DNA of 61,027 nt from Saccharothrix sp. (lineage in GTDB: Bacteria; Actinomycetota; Actinomycetes; Mycobacteriales; Pseudonocardiaceae). The notes under the pieces were generated by a model that searched no databases, was not told where the DNA came from, and saw nothing but the letters and a program-made list of their open reading frames with translations. Below are positions 1 through 7,321 of this stretch, piece by piece. How positions within the stretch are numbered: position 1 is the stretch's first letter; each line of letters starts with the position of its first letter. The stretch lies in NCBI RefSeq assembly GCF_031180885.1, contig NZ_JAPSLK010000048.1, positions 1 through 61,027 on the forward strand, read 5' to 3'. The position numbers were made by a program, and so were the translations under genes.

Positions 1-524
1 GAGTTGCGGCGCGCGCCGGAGCTGCCGTCCTCGAAGGCCTCGTTCACCACGTCCCAGGCGTAGATCTTGCCCCGGTAGTAGCTCGCCACCTTCGTGACGT
101 GGTTCAGCATCGCCTGGCGCAGCGCGGTGCCTTCCATGTTCTGCATCCAGCCCGGCTGCTGCGAGTGCCACGCCAGGGTGTGGCCGCGGACGCGCTTGCC
201 CTGGGCGATGGCGTGGTTGACGATCCGGTCGGCGTTGCCGTAGGTGAACTGGTTCTGGTTCGGCTCGGTCGCGTCGATCTTCATCTCGTTCTCGGGCGTG
301 ACCATGTCGAACTCGCGGTTCAGGATGCCCACGTACGTCGAGTCGCTCAACTTGTGCGCGGCCACGGCCGTGCCGAAGTAGCGACCCGACTGGGCCGCCG
401 ACGCGCCGAGCGTGGTCGCGGCGTTCGCGGAGGTCGCCACGAGCATGCCGGCGCTCAACGTGACGGCGGCGAGCACCGCCGACATGAGCGCGGCGCGCGA
501 CACTGACCTCGATGTCAGCTTCAT
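1..524 (-). CDS. Secreted GH10 endo-1,4-beta-xylanase, 3' end outside the window
   Basis: Endo-xylanase of glycoside hydrolase family 10, which cleaves the beta-1,4 xylan backbone outside the cell. Read on the minus strand, the ATG at 522-524 opens a signal peptide of about 37 residues (twin basic start, hydrophobic core, ending near ANA). Family landmarks follow in order: FDMVTPENEMK, RGHTLAWHSQ and the acid/base motif WDVVNEAF, with the catalytic Glu at about residue 162. The nucleophile Glu and any carbohydrate-binding module lie beyond the left edge. AGAAGG lies about 7 nt upstream of the ATG. Operator-like sequences sit upstream (572-582 and 693-706). Identification is firm; only the first 174 codons are visible. 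Confidence 0.95.
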   Translation of the reverse strand, partial: MKLTSRSVSRAALMSAVLAAVTLSAGMLVATSANAATTLGASAAQSGRYFGTAVAAHKLSDSTYVGILNREFDMVTPENEMKIDATEPNQNQFTYGNADRIVNHAIAQGKRVRGHTLAWHSQQPGWMQNMEGTALRQAMLNHVTKVASYYRGKIYAWDVVNEAFEDGSSGARRN

Positions 525-571
525 GTTTGGCACCTTCTGGGAGCACTGGGGACGTCGTCGTGTTCCAGGCC

Positions 572-582
572 TGAAACTTTTA
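572..582. promoter_or_regulatory. Imperfect operator-like dyad TGAAACTTTTA in front of the xylanase gene
   Basis: TGAAACTTTTA lies about 48 nt upstream of the xylanase ATG. It resembles one of the LacI-type operators of the rhamnose island (TGAAACGTTTTA at 50141) with one base missing. It could be a degenerate repressor site. Only position and similarity support this. Confidence 0.3.
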
Positions 583-672
583 GCAGTATTGACCGAAACA
601 GATAGTGCCGGCAAGCGCGTACTGAGACGTGCTTCGGGGTGCTGTGTTGCTTCAGAAGGTGGTCAGAACGGT

Positions 673-944
673 TCAGTGGGCGCTTGAAGCAGTCGAAACG
701 TTTCGAAACTGTTCGTCGATTGACGATGGTGAGAGGGCGGAGGTCGATGCTTGGAGGGCGGTGGCCACGGCGTTGCGGACCTCTGCGCCTGAAGGTGCCT
801 CGCCGGCCCACTCGCGGAGGGAGGTGGTCGGGTCGTCCAGTCCGCAGGCCAAGAAGCGTTGGCCCATTCCTCCATGGCTTCGGCTGCTTCGGGGTAGGGG
901 ACTTCGCCGAGGTCGATTCTCTTGAGTGCCGGGAATCCGCGCAT
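673..944 (-). pseudogene. lipB: lipB (octanoyltransferase) relic with large internal deletion
   Basis: The minus-strand ATG at 942-944 starts a peptide with the LipB N-terminus (IDLGEVPYPEAAEAMEEW). The reading then jumps at about 865 into another frame that encodes the LipB C-terminal signature FLACGLDDPTTSLREW followed by VRNAVATALQ. The central 150 or so residues of the family, including the catalytic Lys and Cys region, are missing. Real LipB proteins are about 220-240 aa. The working copy is presumably elsewhere in the genome. The relic points away from the kinase gene and toward the xylanase gene. The family match is from memory of LipB sequences. Confidence 0.7.
693..706. promoter_or_regulatory. 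Perfect 14-bp palindrome TCGAAACGTTTCGA upstream of the xylanase gene
   Basis: A perfect dyad with central CG, typical of LacI-family operators, about 170 nt upstream of the xylanase start. CGAAA/TTTCG inverted repeats have been described in Streptomyces xylanase promoters, so xylan-responsive repression is a reasonable inference. It also lies inside the tail frame of the lipB relic. Confidence 0.5.
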
Positions 945-975
945 GGCTTCGACGCTACCCTTCGGGCGCTTCGGT

Positions 976-1060
976 GCGCTTCGTGCTCTTGAGCGGGCGC
1001 GCTTCGTGCTCTTGAGCGGGCGCGCTTCGCGCTCTTCAAGACGCGCTTCGCGCTCTCAAG
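976..1060. repeat. Four degenerate tandem repeats of 21-23 bp
   Basis: Units beginning GCGCTTCG and containing GCTCTTGAG or GCTCTTCAAG start at about 976, 999, 1022 and 1043. The first two are identical over 22 bp and the last two have diverged. Each unit contains a short dyad (CTTGAG/CTCAAG type). They sit directly beside the dispersed palindromic element in non-coding DNA. Confidence 0.75.
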
Positions 1061-1087
1061 ATCAAAAGCGGGCCTGGAGAACCACCA

Positions 1088-1302
1088 ATGGGGGAGGAAG
1101 GGCGTCGGTTCCCCCACCGCATGGCCTGGCAAAGCCAACCACAGATTTCCCGGGTGCAGCCAAAAGTTTTGCGAGGAACGAGCAAAACTTTTGGCTGCAC
1201 CCGGGAAATCTGTGGTAGCCCTTCGGGCAGGCCATACGGTGGGGAACCGAGGCCCCGCTGTGGCTGATAGCCGGCCCGCCGCGCCGAGCGCGGCGAAAAG
1301 CC
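1088..1302 (+). repeat. Dispersed palindromic repeat element, copy 1 (long-core form)
   Basis: This stretch recurs in inverted orientation at 21470-21617 with only a few mismatches outside the core. The element is itself an imperfect inverted repeat: GGTTCCCCCACCGCATGGCC on one side answers GGCCATACGGTGGGGAACC on the other. Outer parts are ATGGGGGAGGAAGGGCGTC on the left and a tail through CTGATAGCCGGCCCGCCGCG on the right. Between the arms this copy carries a 77-bp hairpin (1139-1215) where copy 2 has about 12 bp. No open frame in it looks like a protein. It behaves like a MITE or REP-like intergenic element, but no transposase is present in the window. Confidence 0.85.
1139..1215. repeat. 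Perfect 34-bp inverted repeat with 9-nt loop (core of repeat copy 1)
   Basis: The left arm 1139-1172 and right arm 1182-1215 are exact reverse complements, separated by GAGGAACGA. Each arm contains CCCGGGTGCAGCCAAAAG or its complement. An RNA copy would form a very stable hairpin. It occupies the centre of the dispersed repeat and is absent from copy 2. Confidence 0.9.
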
Positions 1303-1420
1303 GCGATTGGTCGGGCGGGGAGTGGGGGCGGCGTGGCGCGCGGCGAAGGGTCGCTGTTGGTGGGGTGGGGAGTGGGGGCGGTGTGGCGCGCGGCGAAGGA
1401 TCGCGGTTGGTGGGGCGCAG
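1288..1420. repeat. 50-bp tandem repeat grown from the end of the dispersed repeat
   Basis: 1321-1370 and 1371-1420 are near-identical 50-bp units starting AGTGGGGGCGG and containing GTGGCGCGCGGCGAAGG. The preceding 1288-1320 is a partial unit that overlaps the right end of the dispersed element (GCGCGGCGAAAAGC). The array is G-rich and is followed by a G-tract stretch at about 1448-1492 with quadruplex potential. The rest of 1421-1595 holds nothing recognisable apart from the kinase leader. Confidence 0.8.
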
Positions 1421-1595
1421 TGGTGTGGGGCTCGTGGTTGCCCTTGGCTTGGTTGGTGGGTGGGGTGGATCTTTGGGTGGGTGGGTGGTGGGAGAAGATC
1501 CTCCTGGGGTGGCGTGGGGCCGGATGGCGTAGGAACCCGCGGAGGGGTCGGGGGATCTCAGTAGGGTGGACCGATCGCGAGATGGGGGAGTGGCG

Positions 1596-4500
1596 GTGAC
1601 CGACGAGGCCGACTTCGGGCCCTACCGGATTCTCGGCATGCTCGGCCAAGGTGGCATGGGCGTGGTGTACCGGGCGCACGACACGGTGCACGACCGGGTT
1701 GTGGCGTTGAAGAAACTCCCCGCCTCGGTGGTCGACCCCGAGTTCCGGGCCCGCTTCCAGCGCGAAGCTCGGCTGGCGGCCTCCCTGAGCCACCCGAACA
1801 TCGTGCCGGTGCACGACTTCGGGGAGATCGACGGCCAGCTCTTCCTGGACATGATGCTGGTCGACGGGACCGACCTGCGCCGCATGATGGGGCAGGGCCA
1901 GGTCGACCAGGACCGGGCCTTGGCGGTGTTGCGGCAGGTTGCTCGGGCGCTTGATGCGGCGCATGGAGCGGGGCTGGTGCATCGGGATGTGAAGCCGTCG
2001 AACATCCTGGTGGACGGGGCCGGCCGGGCCTACCTCGCGGACTTCGGTATTGCGCGGGAGACCTCGGCGGATGCCACGGTGTTGACGCAGTCCGGCGATC
2101 TCATCGGGTCGTGGGACTACATGGCGCCCGAACGGCTGTCGCGCAGTGATGTCGACGGGCGGTCCGACCAGTACTCGCTGGCCTGTGTGTTGTTCGAGTG
2201 CCTGACCGGTCGGCTGCCGTATCCGGCTGTGGACATGGCGGCGAAGGTGGCGGGGCATCTGTTGCAGCCGCCGCCGGCGCCGTCGGTGTTCATCCCGACT
2301 ATCACCCCGGCGTTGGACGGGGTGGTGCTGCGGGGGCTGGCGAAGGATCCTGCGCGGCGGTTCGAGTCGGCTACGGCGCTGATCACGGCGGCTGAGGCGG
2401 CCTCGTATTCCGGGGGCACGGTTCGGTCCGCCCAGCCCACGTTGCCGGGGCCGTCGAAGGAGCGTGACCAGGGGCGGTTGGTTCGGGCGATCATGCGGGC
2501 GCAGGAGCGGAAGCCGGGGACTCGGCGGATGCCCTACAGCAGCAAGCCCGTCTGCCCCTATCCCGGTCTGTCGGGGTTCGACAAGGCCGACGCGGCGCTG
2601 TTCCACGGGCGCGACCACGTGGTCACCGATTTGTTGGTGCGGTTGGCCGAGCAGCTCGACGGTGGCGAGCCCGTTGTGGTGGTCGGCGCGTCGGGGTCCG
2701 GTAAGTCGTCGGTGCTGCGAGCCGGGTTGCTGCCGGCGTTGGCGGGTGGGGACGGGCCGGATCTGGCGGACTGGCCCCAGATCGTGCTGACGCCTGGGCC
2801 GGACCCGATCCGGGGGCTGGCTACGGCGATGGCCGCGCATTCGGCACTCGACGCCGATGAGTGGGCGCGGGTGATTCGGCAGACGCCGGCGAAGTTCGGG
2901 GAGACGTGTGCGCGGTCGGTGGGTGAGACCGCCACGCGGCCGGTGATTCTCGTCGACCAGTTCGAGGAGCTTTTCACGTATGGCGCGCCGGAGGCTGATC
3001 GGATCGCTTATGCCACCGCGTTGACGTCGGCCAGTCCGGCGATCGTGGTGTTGGCGGTGCGGGCGGACCTGGTGGATCGGTGTATTGAGTTGGCGCCGTT
3101 GAGACCGGCCTTGCAGGCTCCCGTGGTGTTGGGGCCGATGGATGCGACCGAGTTGCGGCAGGCCATTGTCGTGCCGGCTCGGGATGCGGGGTTGGAGGTT
3201 GAGACCGGGCTGCCTGAGAGGCTGATCGCGGATCTGGGTGTGCGCGGGGAGATCGGGTATGACCCGGGTGCGTTGCCACGGCTTGCGCACGCGCTGCGGG
3301 AGACGTGGAACCACCGTGAGGGCAACATGCTTACCCTCGCCGCCTATCGGCGGGCTGGTGGCATCGACGGCGCGGTTGCGCGCACTGCCGACGAGATCCA
3401 CGACCGGCTTGACCCGTTGGGGCGCCACTTGTTGCGGACAACGTTGCTGCGGATGGTGACGGTGTTCGACGACGGCACCGTGGTGCGCCGCCGGGTGGAT
3501 CCGCGTGAACTGCCCGCCCCGGTCATCCTGGACCAGCTGATCAGCGCCCGCCTGGTCACCGTGGACGGCACCGGCGCCCGGCTCAGCCACGAAGCGCTGC
3601 TGTCCGCGTGGCCCCGGCTGCGCGGCTGGATCGACGAGGACCGCGCCGGCCTGATCCAGCACCACCGGTTCACCGACGCGGTCCGGGTGTGGCTGGAGTC
3701 CGGGCAGCACGCCGACGACCTGTACCGGGGCGTGCGGCTGGCGTCGCTGACCGCGTGGCTGGAGTCCGCCCGCGACCGGGTCCGCCTGCAACCGGCCGAG
3801 CAGGAGTTCCTGGCCCGCTCCACCGCCGCCGAACAGGCCGGGCAGCTCGCCGAGCGCAAGCGGACCCGGCGGCTGCGGACCCTGGTCGCCGCGCTGAGCG
3901 TGCTGCTGCTGGTCGCGTCCGGCGCGATCGTCGTGGCCACGAACCTCCAGCAGGACGCCAAGAACCAGCGCGACCGGGCAGAGTCCTCCGGTCAGCTCAA
4001 CCTGTCCCGCCAACTGGCCGCCGAGTCCTCCCTGGCCCGGGGCGTCGATCCGCGGCGCAGCGCGCTGTCCGCGCTGGGCGCGTGGCAGGCCGGGCAGACC
4101 GTGGAGAGCCGCAGCGCCCTGCTGGCCAACGCCGTGGACGCCTACCGGGGCCGGATGACCGGCCACGAAGGTGTGGTGTCGTCGATCTCGGTGTCCGGGG
4201 ACGGCAAGGTCGCGGCCAGCGGCGGCACGGACGGGTCGCTGCGGCTGTGGGACGTCGCCAACCGCAAGCAGATCACCGTCCTGGACGACGGCGACGGCTG
4301 GTACCGCACGGTCTCCATGAGCGAGGACGGCAAGCTGCTGGCCTCCGCCAACCCCGACACCAAGACCGTCGCGCTGTGGGACGTGGAGAAGCGGGAGAAG
4401 ATCCGCGACCTGCCGGGCACCGGCATCGACACCGCGCTCTCCCGCGACGGCACCGAGATCGCGTCGTTCACCGAACGCGGCCTGGTCGTCTGGAACACCT

Positions 4501-6044
4501 CGACCTTCGCCGAGCGGGCGGTGCTCCCGATCGACCACGCGTCGATCTTCATGGCGATGAGCCCGGACAAGAACCACATCGCCACCACCGACGTCAACGA
4601 CGTGCGGGTCCGCCGGATCTCCGACGGCGTGGAGGTCGCGAAGCTCACCGGCCACACCGACAAGGTCCAGGCTATCGCGTTCGACCCGGCCGGCCCCACC
4701 ATGGCCAGCGCCGGCACCGACGGCACGATCCGGTTGTGGGACACCAACACCTGGACCACCCGCGACGTCCTGGACTCGCCCGAGGGCAGCCTGACGTCGG
4801 TGGGCTTCAGCGGCAAGGGCAACGCGATCGTCGCCAGCGGCAACGGCACCAGCGTGTACTCGTGGGACCCGACCAGCCTGGTGCTGGTGGCCCGGCTCGC
4901 GACCCGCTCCGTGACCACGTTCGGCATCACCGTCTCCGCCGACGGGCACACCATGATCGGCGCGGACTCGGCGGGCGAGATCACCGTGTGGCAGCTCGGC
5001 CAGACCGTCATGGGCGACCGGCACGGCTCGGCGATCTCGGTGTCCTTCCACCCCGACGACAAGCTGTTCGCGCTGGTGGACGGCGCCGGGTTCCTGGAGC
5101 TGTGGGACAGCACCACCGGCGACCTGGTCAAGCGGATCAAGGCGCACCAAGGCCCCGCCTACGACGTCGACTTCTCGCTGGACGGCGCGGAAGTCGCCAC
5201 GTCCGGTGAAGACGGCGCGGTCGTGGTGTGGCGGACCTCGGACCTGGCGGAGCGGCGGCGGTTCAGCCGGCCCGGCACGGTGATGGCCACCATGCGCTAC
5301 AGCCCCGACGGCAAGCAGATCGCCGTCGCCGGCCGCTCGCCGGCCACCTCCGAGGAGAACCGCGACGAGATCCTCCTGCTGCGCGCCGACGACCTGTCGG
5401 TGTCGCCGCAGCGCCGGACCACCCGCGGCGAGCCGCGCAACGACGACAAGGGCATCGAGCTGAACTACCCCACCGGCATCGCGTTCAGCCCGGACGGCAA
5501 GACGCTGGCCGTGCCGCTGTCCGCGGGCAAGGTGGGCCTGTGGAACCTGGTGGACCCCGGCGCGGAGCTGACCATCCTGCCCGGCCACGCGGGCATCGCG
5601 ATCGACGCCGACTTCAGCCCGGACGGCGCGCTGCTGGCCACCGGCGGCTCGGACCGGGTCGTCAAGCTGTGGCGGGTGCGCGACGGGCAGCAGGTGGGCG
5701 AGCTGACCGGCAGCGACTCGACCATCCGGCGGGTGGCGTTCAGCCCGGACGGCAAGTCGCTGGCCTCGGCCGGCCAGGACACCGTGGTGCGGCTGTGGAA
5801 CGTCGAGGACCGGCGGTTCGTGGCGCGGCTGGACCGGCACGAGGACCAGTTGAACGACCTGGAGTTCGACAGCAGGGGTGAGCGGATGGTGAGCGTCGGC
5901 GCGGACGGCGTGGCGCGGTTGTGGCACTTGGACCCCGGGCACGCCGGGAAGGTGTTGTGCGGGTTGTTGGACCGGGACTCGCTGGCCGACGAGTGGAACG
6001 CGCTGGGTCCGGACCGGGGGAGTGCGCCGACGTGCCCGGAGTGA
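1596..6044 (+). CDS. Ser/Thr protein kinase - STAND ATPase - WD40 repeat signalling protein
   Basis: Large multidomain signalling protein of about 1480 aa. Residues 9-265 form a PknB-like kinase: glycine loop GQGGMGVVYRAHD, VALKKL lysine, catalytic HRDVKPSN near 129, DFGIAR and the APE-type MAPERL. A STAND-type NTPase follows (nSTAND1-like), with Walker A GASGSGKSS near 366 and Walker B VILVDQFEELF near 450. A hydrophobic helix near 763-785 is probably membrane-spanning. Then come about a dozen WD40 blades with repeated SPDGK and LWD motifs to the end. In-frame GTG codons lie at 1566, 1590 and 1596; 1596 is preferred because GGGGGAG precedes it at 6 nt. The FHA-like gene follows 32 nt downstream. 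The role is inferred: sensing by WD40/STAND, output by phosphorylation. Confidence 0.92.
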   Translation: MTDEADFGPYRILGMLGQGGMGVVYRAHDTVHDRVVALKKLPASVVDPEFRARFQREARLAASLSHPNIVPVHDFGEIDGQLFLDMMLVDGTDLRRMMGQGQVDQDRALAVLRQVARALDAAHGAGLVHRDVKPSNILVDGAGRAYLADFGIARETSADATVLTQSGDLIGSWDYMAPERLSRSDVDGRSDQYSLACVLFECLTGRLPYPAVDMAAKVAGHLLQPPPAPSVFIPTITPALDGVVLRGLAKDPARRFESATALITAAEAASYSGGTVRSAQPTLPGPSKERDQGRLVRAIMRAQERKPGTRRMPYSSKPVCPYPGLSGFDKADAALFHGRDHVVTDLLVRLAEQLDGGEPVVVVGASGSGKSSVLRAGLLPALAGGDGPDLADWPQIVLTPGPDPIRGLATAMAAHSALDADEWARVIRQTPAKFGETCARSVGETATRPVILVDQFEELFTYGAPEADRIAYATALTSASPAIVVLAVRADLVDRCIELAPLRPALQAPVVLGPMDATELRQAIVVPARDAGLEVETGLPERLIADLGVRGEIGYDPGALPRLAHALRETWNHREGNMLTLAAYRRAGGIDGAVARTADEIHDRLDPLGRHLLRTTLLRMVTVFDDGTVVRRRVDPRELPAPVILDQLISARLVTVDGTGARLSHEALLSAWPRLRGWIDEDRAGLIQHHRFTDAVRVWLESGQHADDLYRGVRLASLTAWLESARDRVRLQPAEQEFLARSTAAEQAGQLAERKRTRRLRTLVAALSVLLLVASGAIVVATNLQQDAKNQRDRAESSGQLNLSRQLAAESSLARGVDPRRSALSALGAWQAGQTVESRSALLANAVDAYRGRMTGHEGVVSSISVSGDGKVAASGGTDGSLRLWDVANRKQITVLDDGDGWYRTVSMSEDGKLLASANPDTKTVALWDVEKREKIRDLPGTGIDTALSRDGTEIASFTERGLVVWNTSTFAERAVLPIDHASIFMAMSPDKNHIATTDVNDVRVRRISDGVEVAKLTGHTDKVQAIAFDPAGPTMASAGTDGTIRLWDTNTWTTRDVLDSPEGSLTSVGFSGKGNAIVASGNGTSVYSWDPTSLVLVARLATRSVTTFGITVSADGHTMIGADSAGEITVWQLGQTVMGDRHGSAISVSFHPDDKLFALVDGAGFLELWDSTTGDLVKRIKAHQGPAYDVDFSLDGAEVATSGEDGAVVVWRTSDLAERRRFSRPGTVMATMRYSPDGKQIAVAGRSPATSEENRDEILLLRADDLSVSPQRRTTRGEPRNDDKGIELNYPTGIAFSPDGKTLAVPLSAGKVGLWNLVDPGAELTILPGHAGIAIDADFSPDGALLATGGSDRVVKLWRVRDGQQVGELTGSDSTIRRVAFSPDGKSLASAGQDTVVRLWNVEDRRFVARLDRHEDQLNDLEFDSRGERMVSVGADGVARLWHLDPGHAGKVLCGLLDRDSLADEWNALGPDRGSAPTCPE

Positions 6045-6076
6045 CCGGTGTGCCGGTGGGGGTGGAAGGGGTCGCC

Positions 6077-6898
6077 ATGCCGACGGTGGTCGTGCGGGCG
6101 GCCGGGGTCGGCGCGGTCGTGCTGCGGCCCGGGGAGTCGCTGGTGTTCGGCCGCGCGCCGCACGTCGGCGAGCCGGTGCCCGGCCGGGTAGCGCTGACCC
6201 TGCCCGACTGCGCGCCGCACGTGTCGCGGCTGGTCGGGGAACTGGTCGTGGGGACCGACACGGTGGCGCTGCACTGGCTCGGCGCGGGCGAGGCCCAGCT
6301 GTCGAGCCTGTTCGACGCTCCCGGCGGCGCGCGGCGGGTGATCCTGGCGCGGTCGATGTCGGCGCTGCTGGACCGGGGCGAGAACCAGCTGGTCCTGCTG
6401 CTGGGCCGGCAGGGACCGCTCGGCTTCACCGACCTGGTGCTCAACATCGACGTGTCGGCGTCGGAGGGCGCGTCGGCGGTGGCCCTGCCGGAGGGCGAGG
6501 CGACCGGCAAGGGGCCGAGCCTGCCGCGCGGCAGCCGCGACTGGTACGTGGCGCTGGCGCTGTGCGAGCCGTGGCTGGCGGGCAAGGACGACTACCCGCG
6601 CCCGCCGTCGAACAAGGAGATCTACGAGCGGGTCCTGCACTGGCACGGCTACGCCTGGAACCTGCACCGCCCGCAGCGGGTCGACGACGCCATCCGGGCC
6701 ATCTCGGCGGTCGCGTTCGGGGTGAACGACGACCCCTACTCGGCGCCGCACGTGGGCCGGTTGCAGAACATCCGCTTCGCGGTGGCGCGCCGCGCGGCGG
6801 AGACCCGCCTGGTGACCGCGGCCGACCTGGCGGAGGTCGAACGAGCGGCCCGGAACCGGAAACTTCCACCCCCGCCGGCGGGAACGGCTGATTCGTAG
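6077..6898 (+). CDS. FHA-like domain protein, partner of the kinase
   Basis: About 273 aa. The N-terminus (LRPGESLVFGRAPHVG, then DCAPHVSRLVGEL) resembles a forkhead-associated fold, the phosphothreonine-binding module that often accompanies bacterial Ser/Thr kinases. The C-terminal half (RDWYVALALCEPWL, IYERVLHWHGYAW, DDAIRAISAVAFGV) resembles the winged-helix tail of actinobacterial FHA proteins. The ATG at 6077 is chosen because GGAAGGGG precedes it; in-frame GTGs at 6032 and 6041 would overlap the kinase stop. Same strand and close spacing imply one operon. It probably docks to phosphorylated kinase or a substrate. The FHA assignment is moderate because the fold is diverged. Confidence 0.75.
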   Translation: MPTVVVRAAGVGAVVLRPGESLVFGRAPHVGEPVPGRVALTLPDCAPHVSRLVGELVVGTDTVALHWLGAGEAQLSSLFDAPGGARRVILARSMSALLDRGENQLVLLLGRQGPLGFTDLVLNIDVSASEGASAVALPEGEATGKGPSLPRGSRDWYVALALCEPWLAGKDDYPRPPSNKEIYERVLHWHGYAWNLHRPQRVDDAIRAISAVAFGVNDDPYSAPHVGRLQNIRFAVARRAAETRLVTAADLAEVERAARNRKLPPPPAGTADS

Positions 6899-6949
6899 TC
6901 CTTGTCTGACAGGGAGAACGTGGTTCTCCACTGTCGAGAAAGGACTGTC

Positions 6950-7321
6950 ATGTCGCAACCGGTCGAGCGGGCCAGGAAGTCCGGCGCCACCGTGGCGCTG
7001 CTGGTGCTGTTGACGCTGTCGAACGCGTTCGTGCTCGTGGTCGGCCTCGTCGGGTGGGTGGACGAGGCCGACCACGGCGCGGACTGGGACGACGGCGCGT
7101 TACGGGCCTTTGTGTTCGCCACCTTCATGAGCCTGGTCGCCGTCGTGGGGCTGGTCGGGGCGTGGCTGACCCGGAAGTGGGGTCCCCGGCTGTACCTCGG
7201 TGCGGCCGTCGTCGGGCTGCTCGTCGGGCTGGTCCTGGCGGAGGGGGTCGTGTCGCCGTTCGGTCTGCTCGGGATCGGGCTCGCCGTGGTGCTGTGGCTG
7301 ACCGCCGAGAACAACTGGTAG
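6950..7321 (+). CDS. Small four-helix membrane protein
   Basis: 123 aa, beginning MSQPVERARKSG, with four hydrophobic helices: VALLVLLTLSNAFVLVVGLV, a segment near FATFMSLVAVVGLVGAWL, LYLGAAVVGLLVGLVL, and LLGIGLAVVLWL. An acidic loop (DEADHGADWDDG) follows helix 1. GAGAAAGGA lies 5 nt before the ATG. No enzymatic motif is visible and the family is not recognised. It is third in line behind the kinase and FHA genes. Its last 222 bp overlap, tail to tail, the open frame of the secreted protease on the other strand. Confidence 0.7.
   Translation: MSQPVERARKSGATVALLVLLTLSNAFVLVVGLVGWVDEADHGADWDDGALRAFVFATFMSLVAVVGLVGAWLTRKWGPRLYLGAAVVGLLVGLVLAEGVVSPFGLLGIGLAVVLWLTAENNW

Noticed and set aside
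538..551. CebR-like sequence TGGGAGCACTGGGG next to the xylanase ribosome site
   Set aside because: Only one half-site matches the CebR consensus (about 9 of 14 bases), so it is not called.
1448..1492. G-tracts with quadruplex potential upstream of the kinase gene
   Set aside because: Such tracts are expected by chance in this composition; mentioned under the repeat entry but not called as a regulatory site.
1062..5942. 1626-codon open frame antisense to the kinase-STAND-WD40 gene
   Set aside because: Arises from GC-rich third positions opposite a real gene; His/Pro/Arg/Gln-rich with no domain and no ribosome site.
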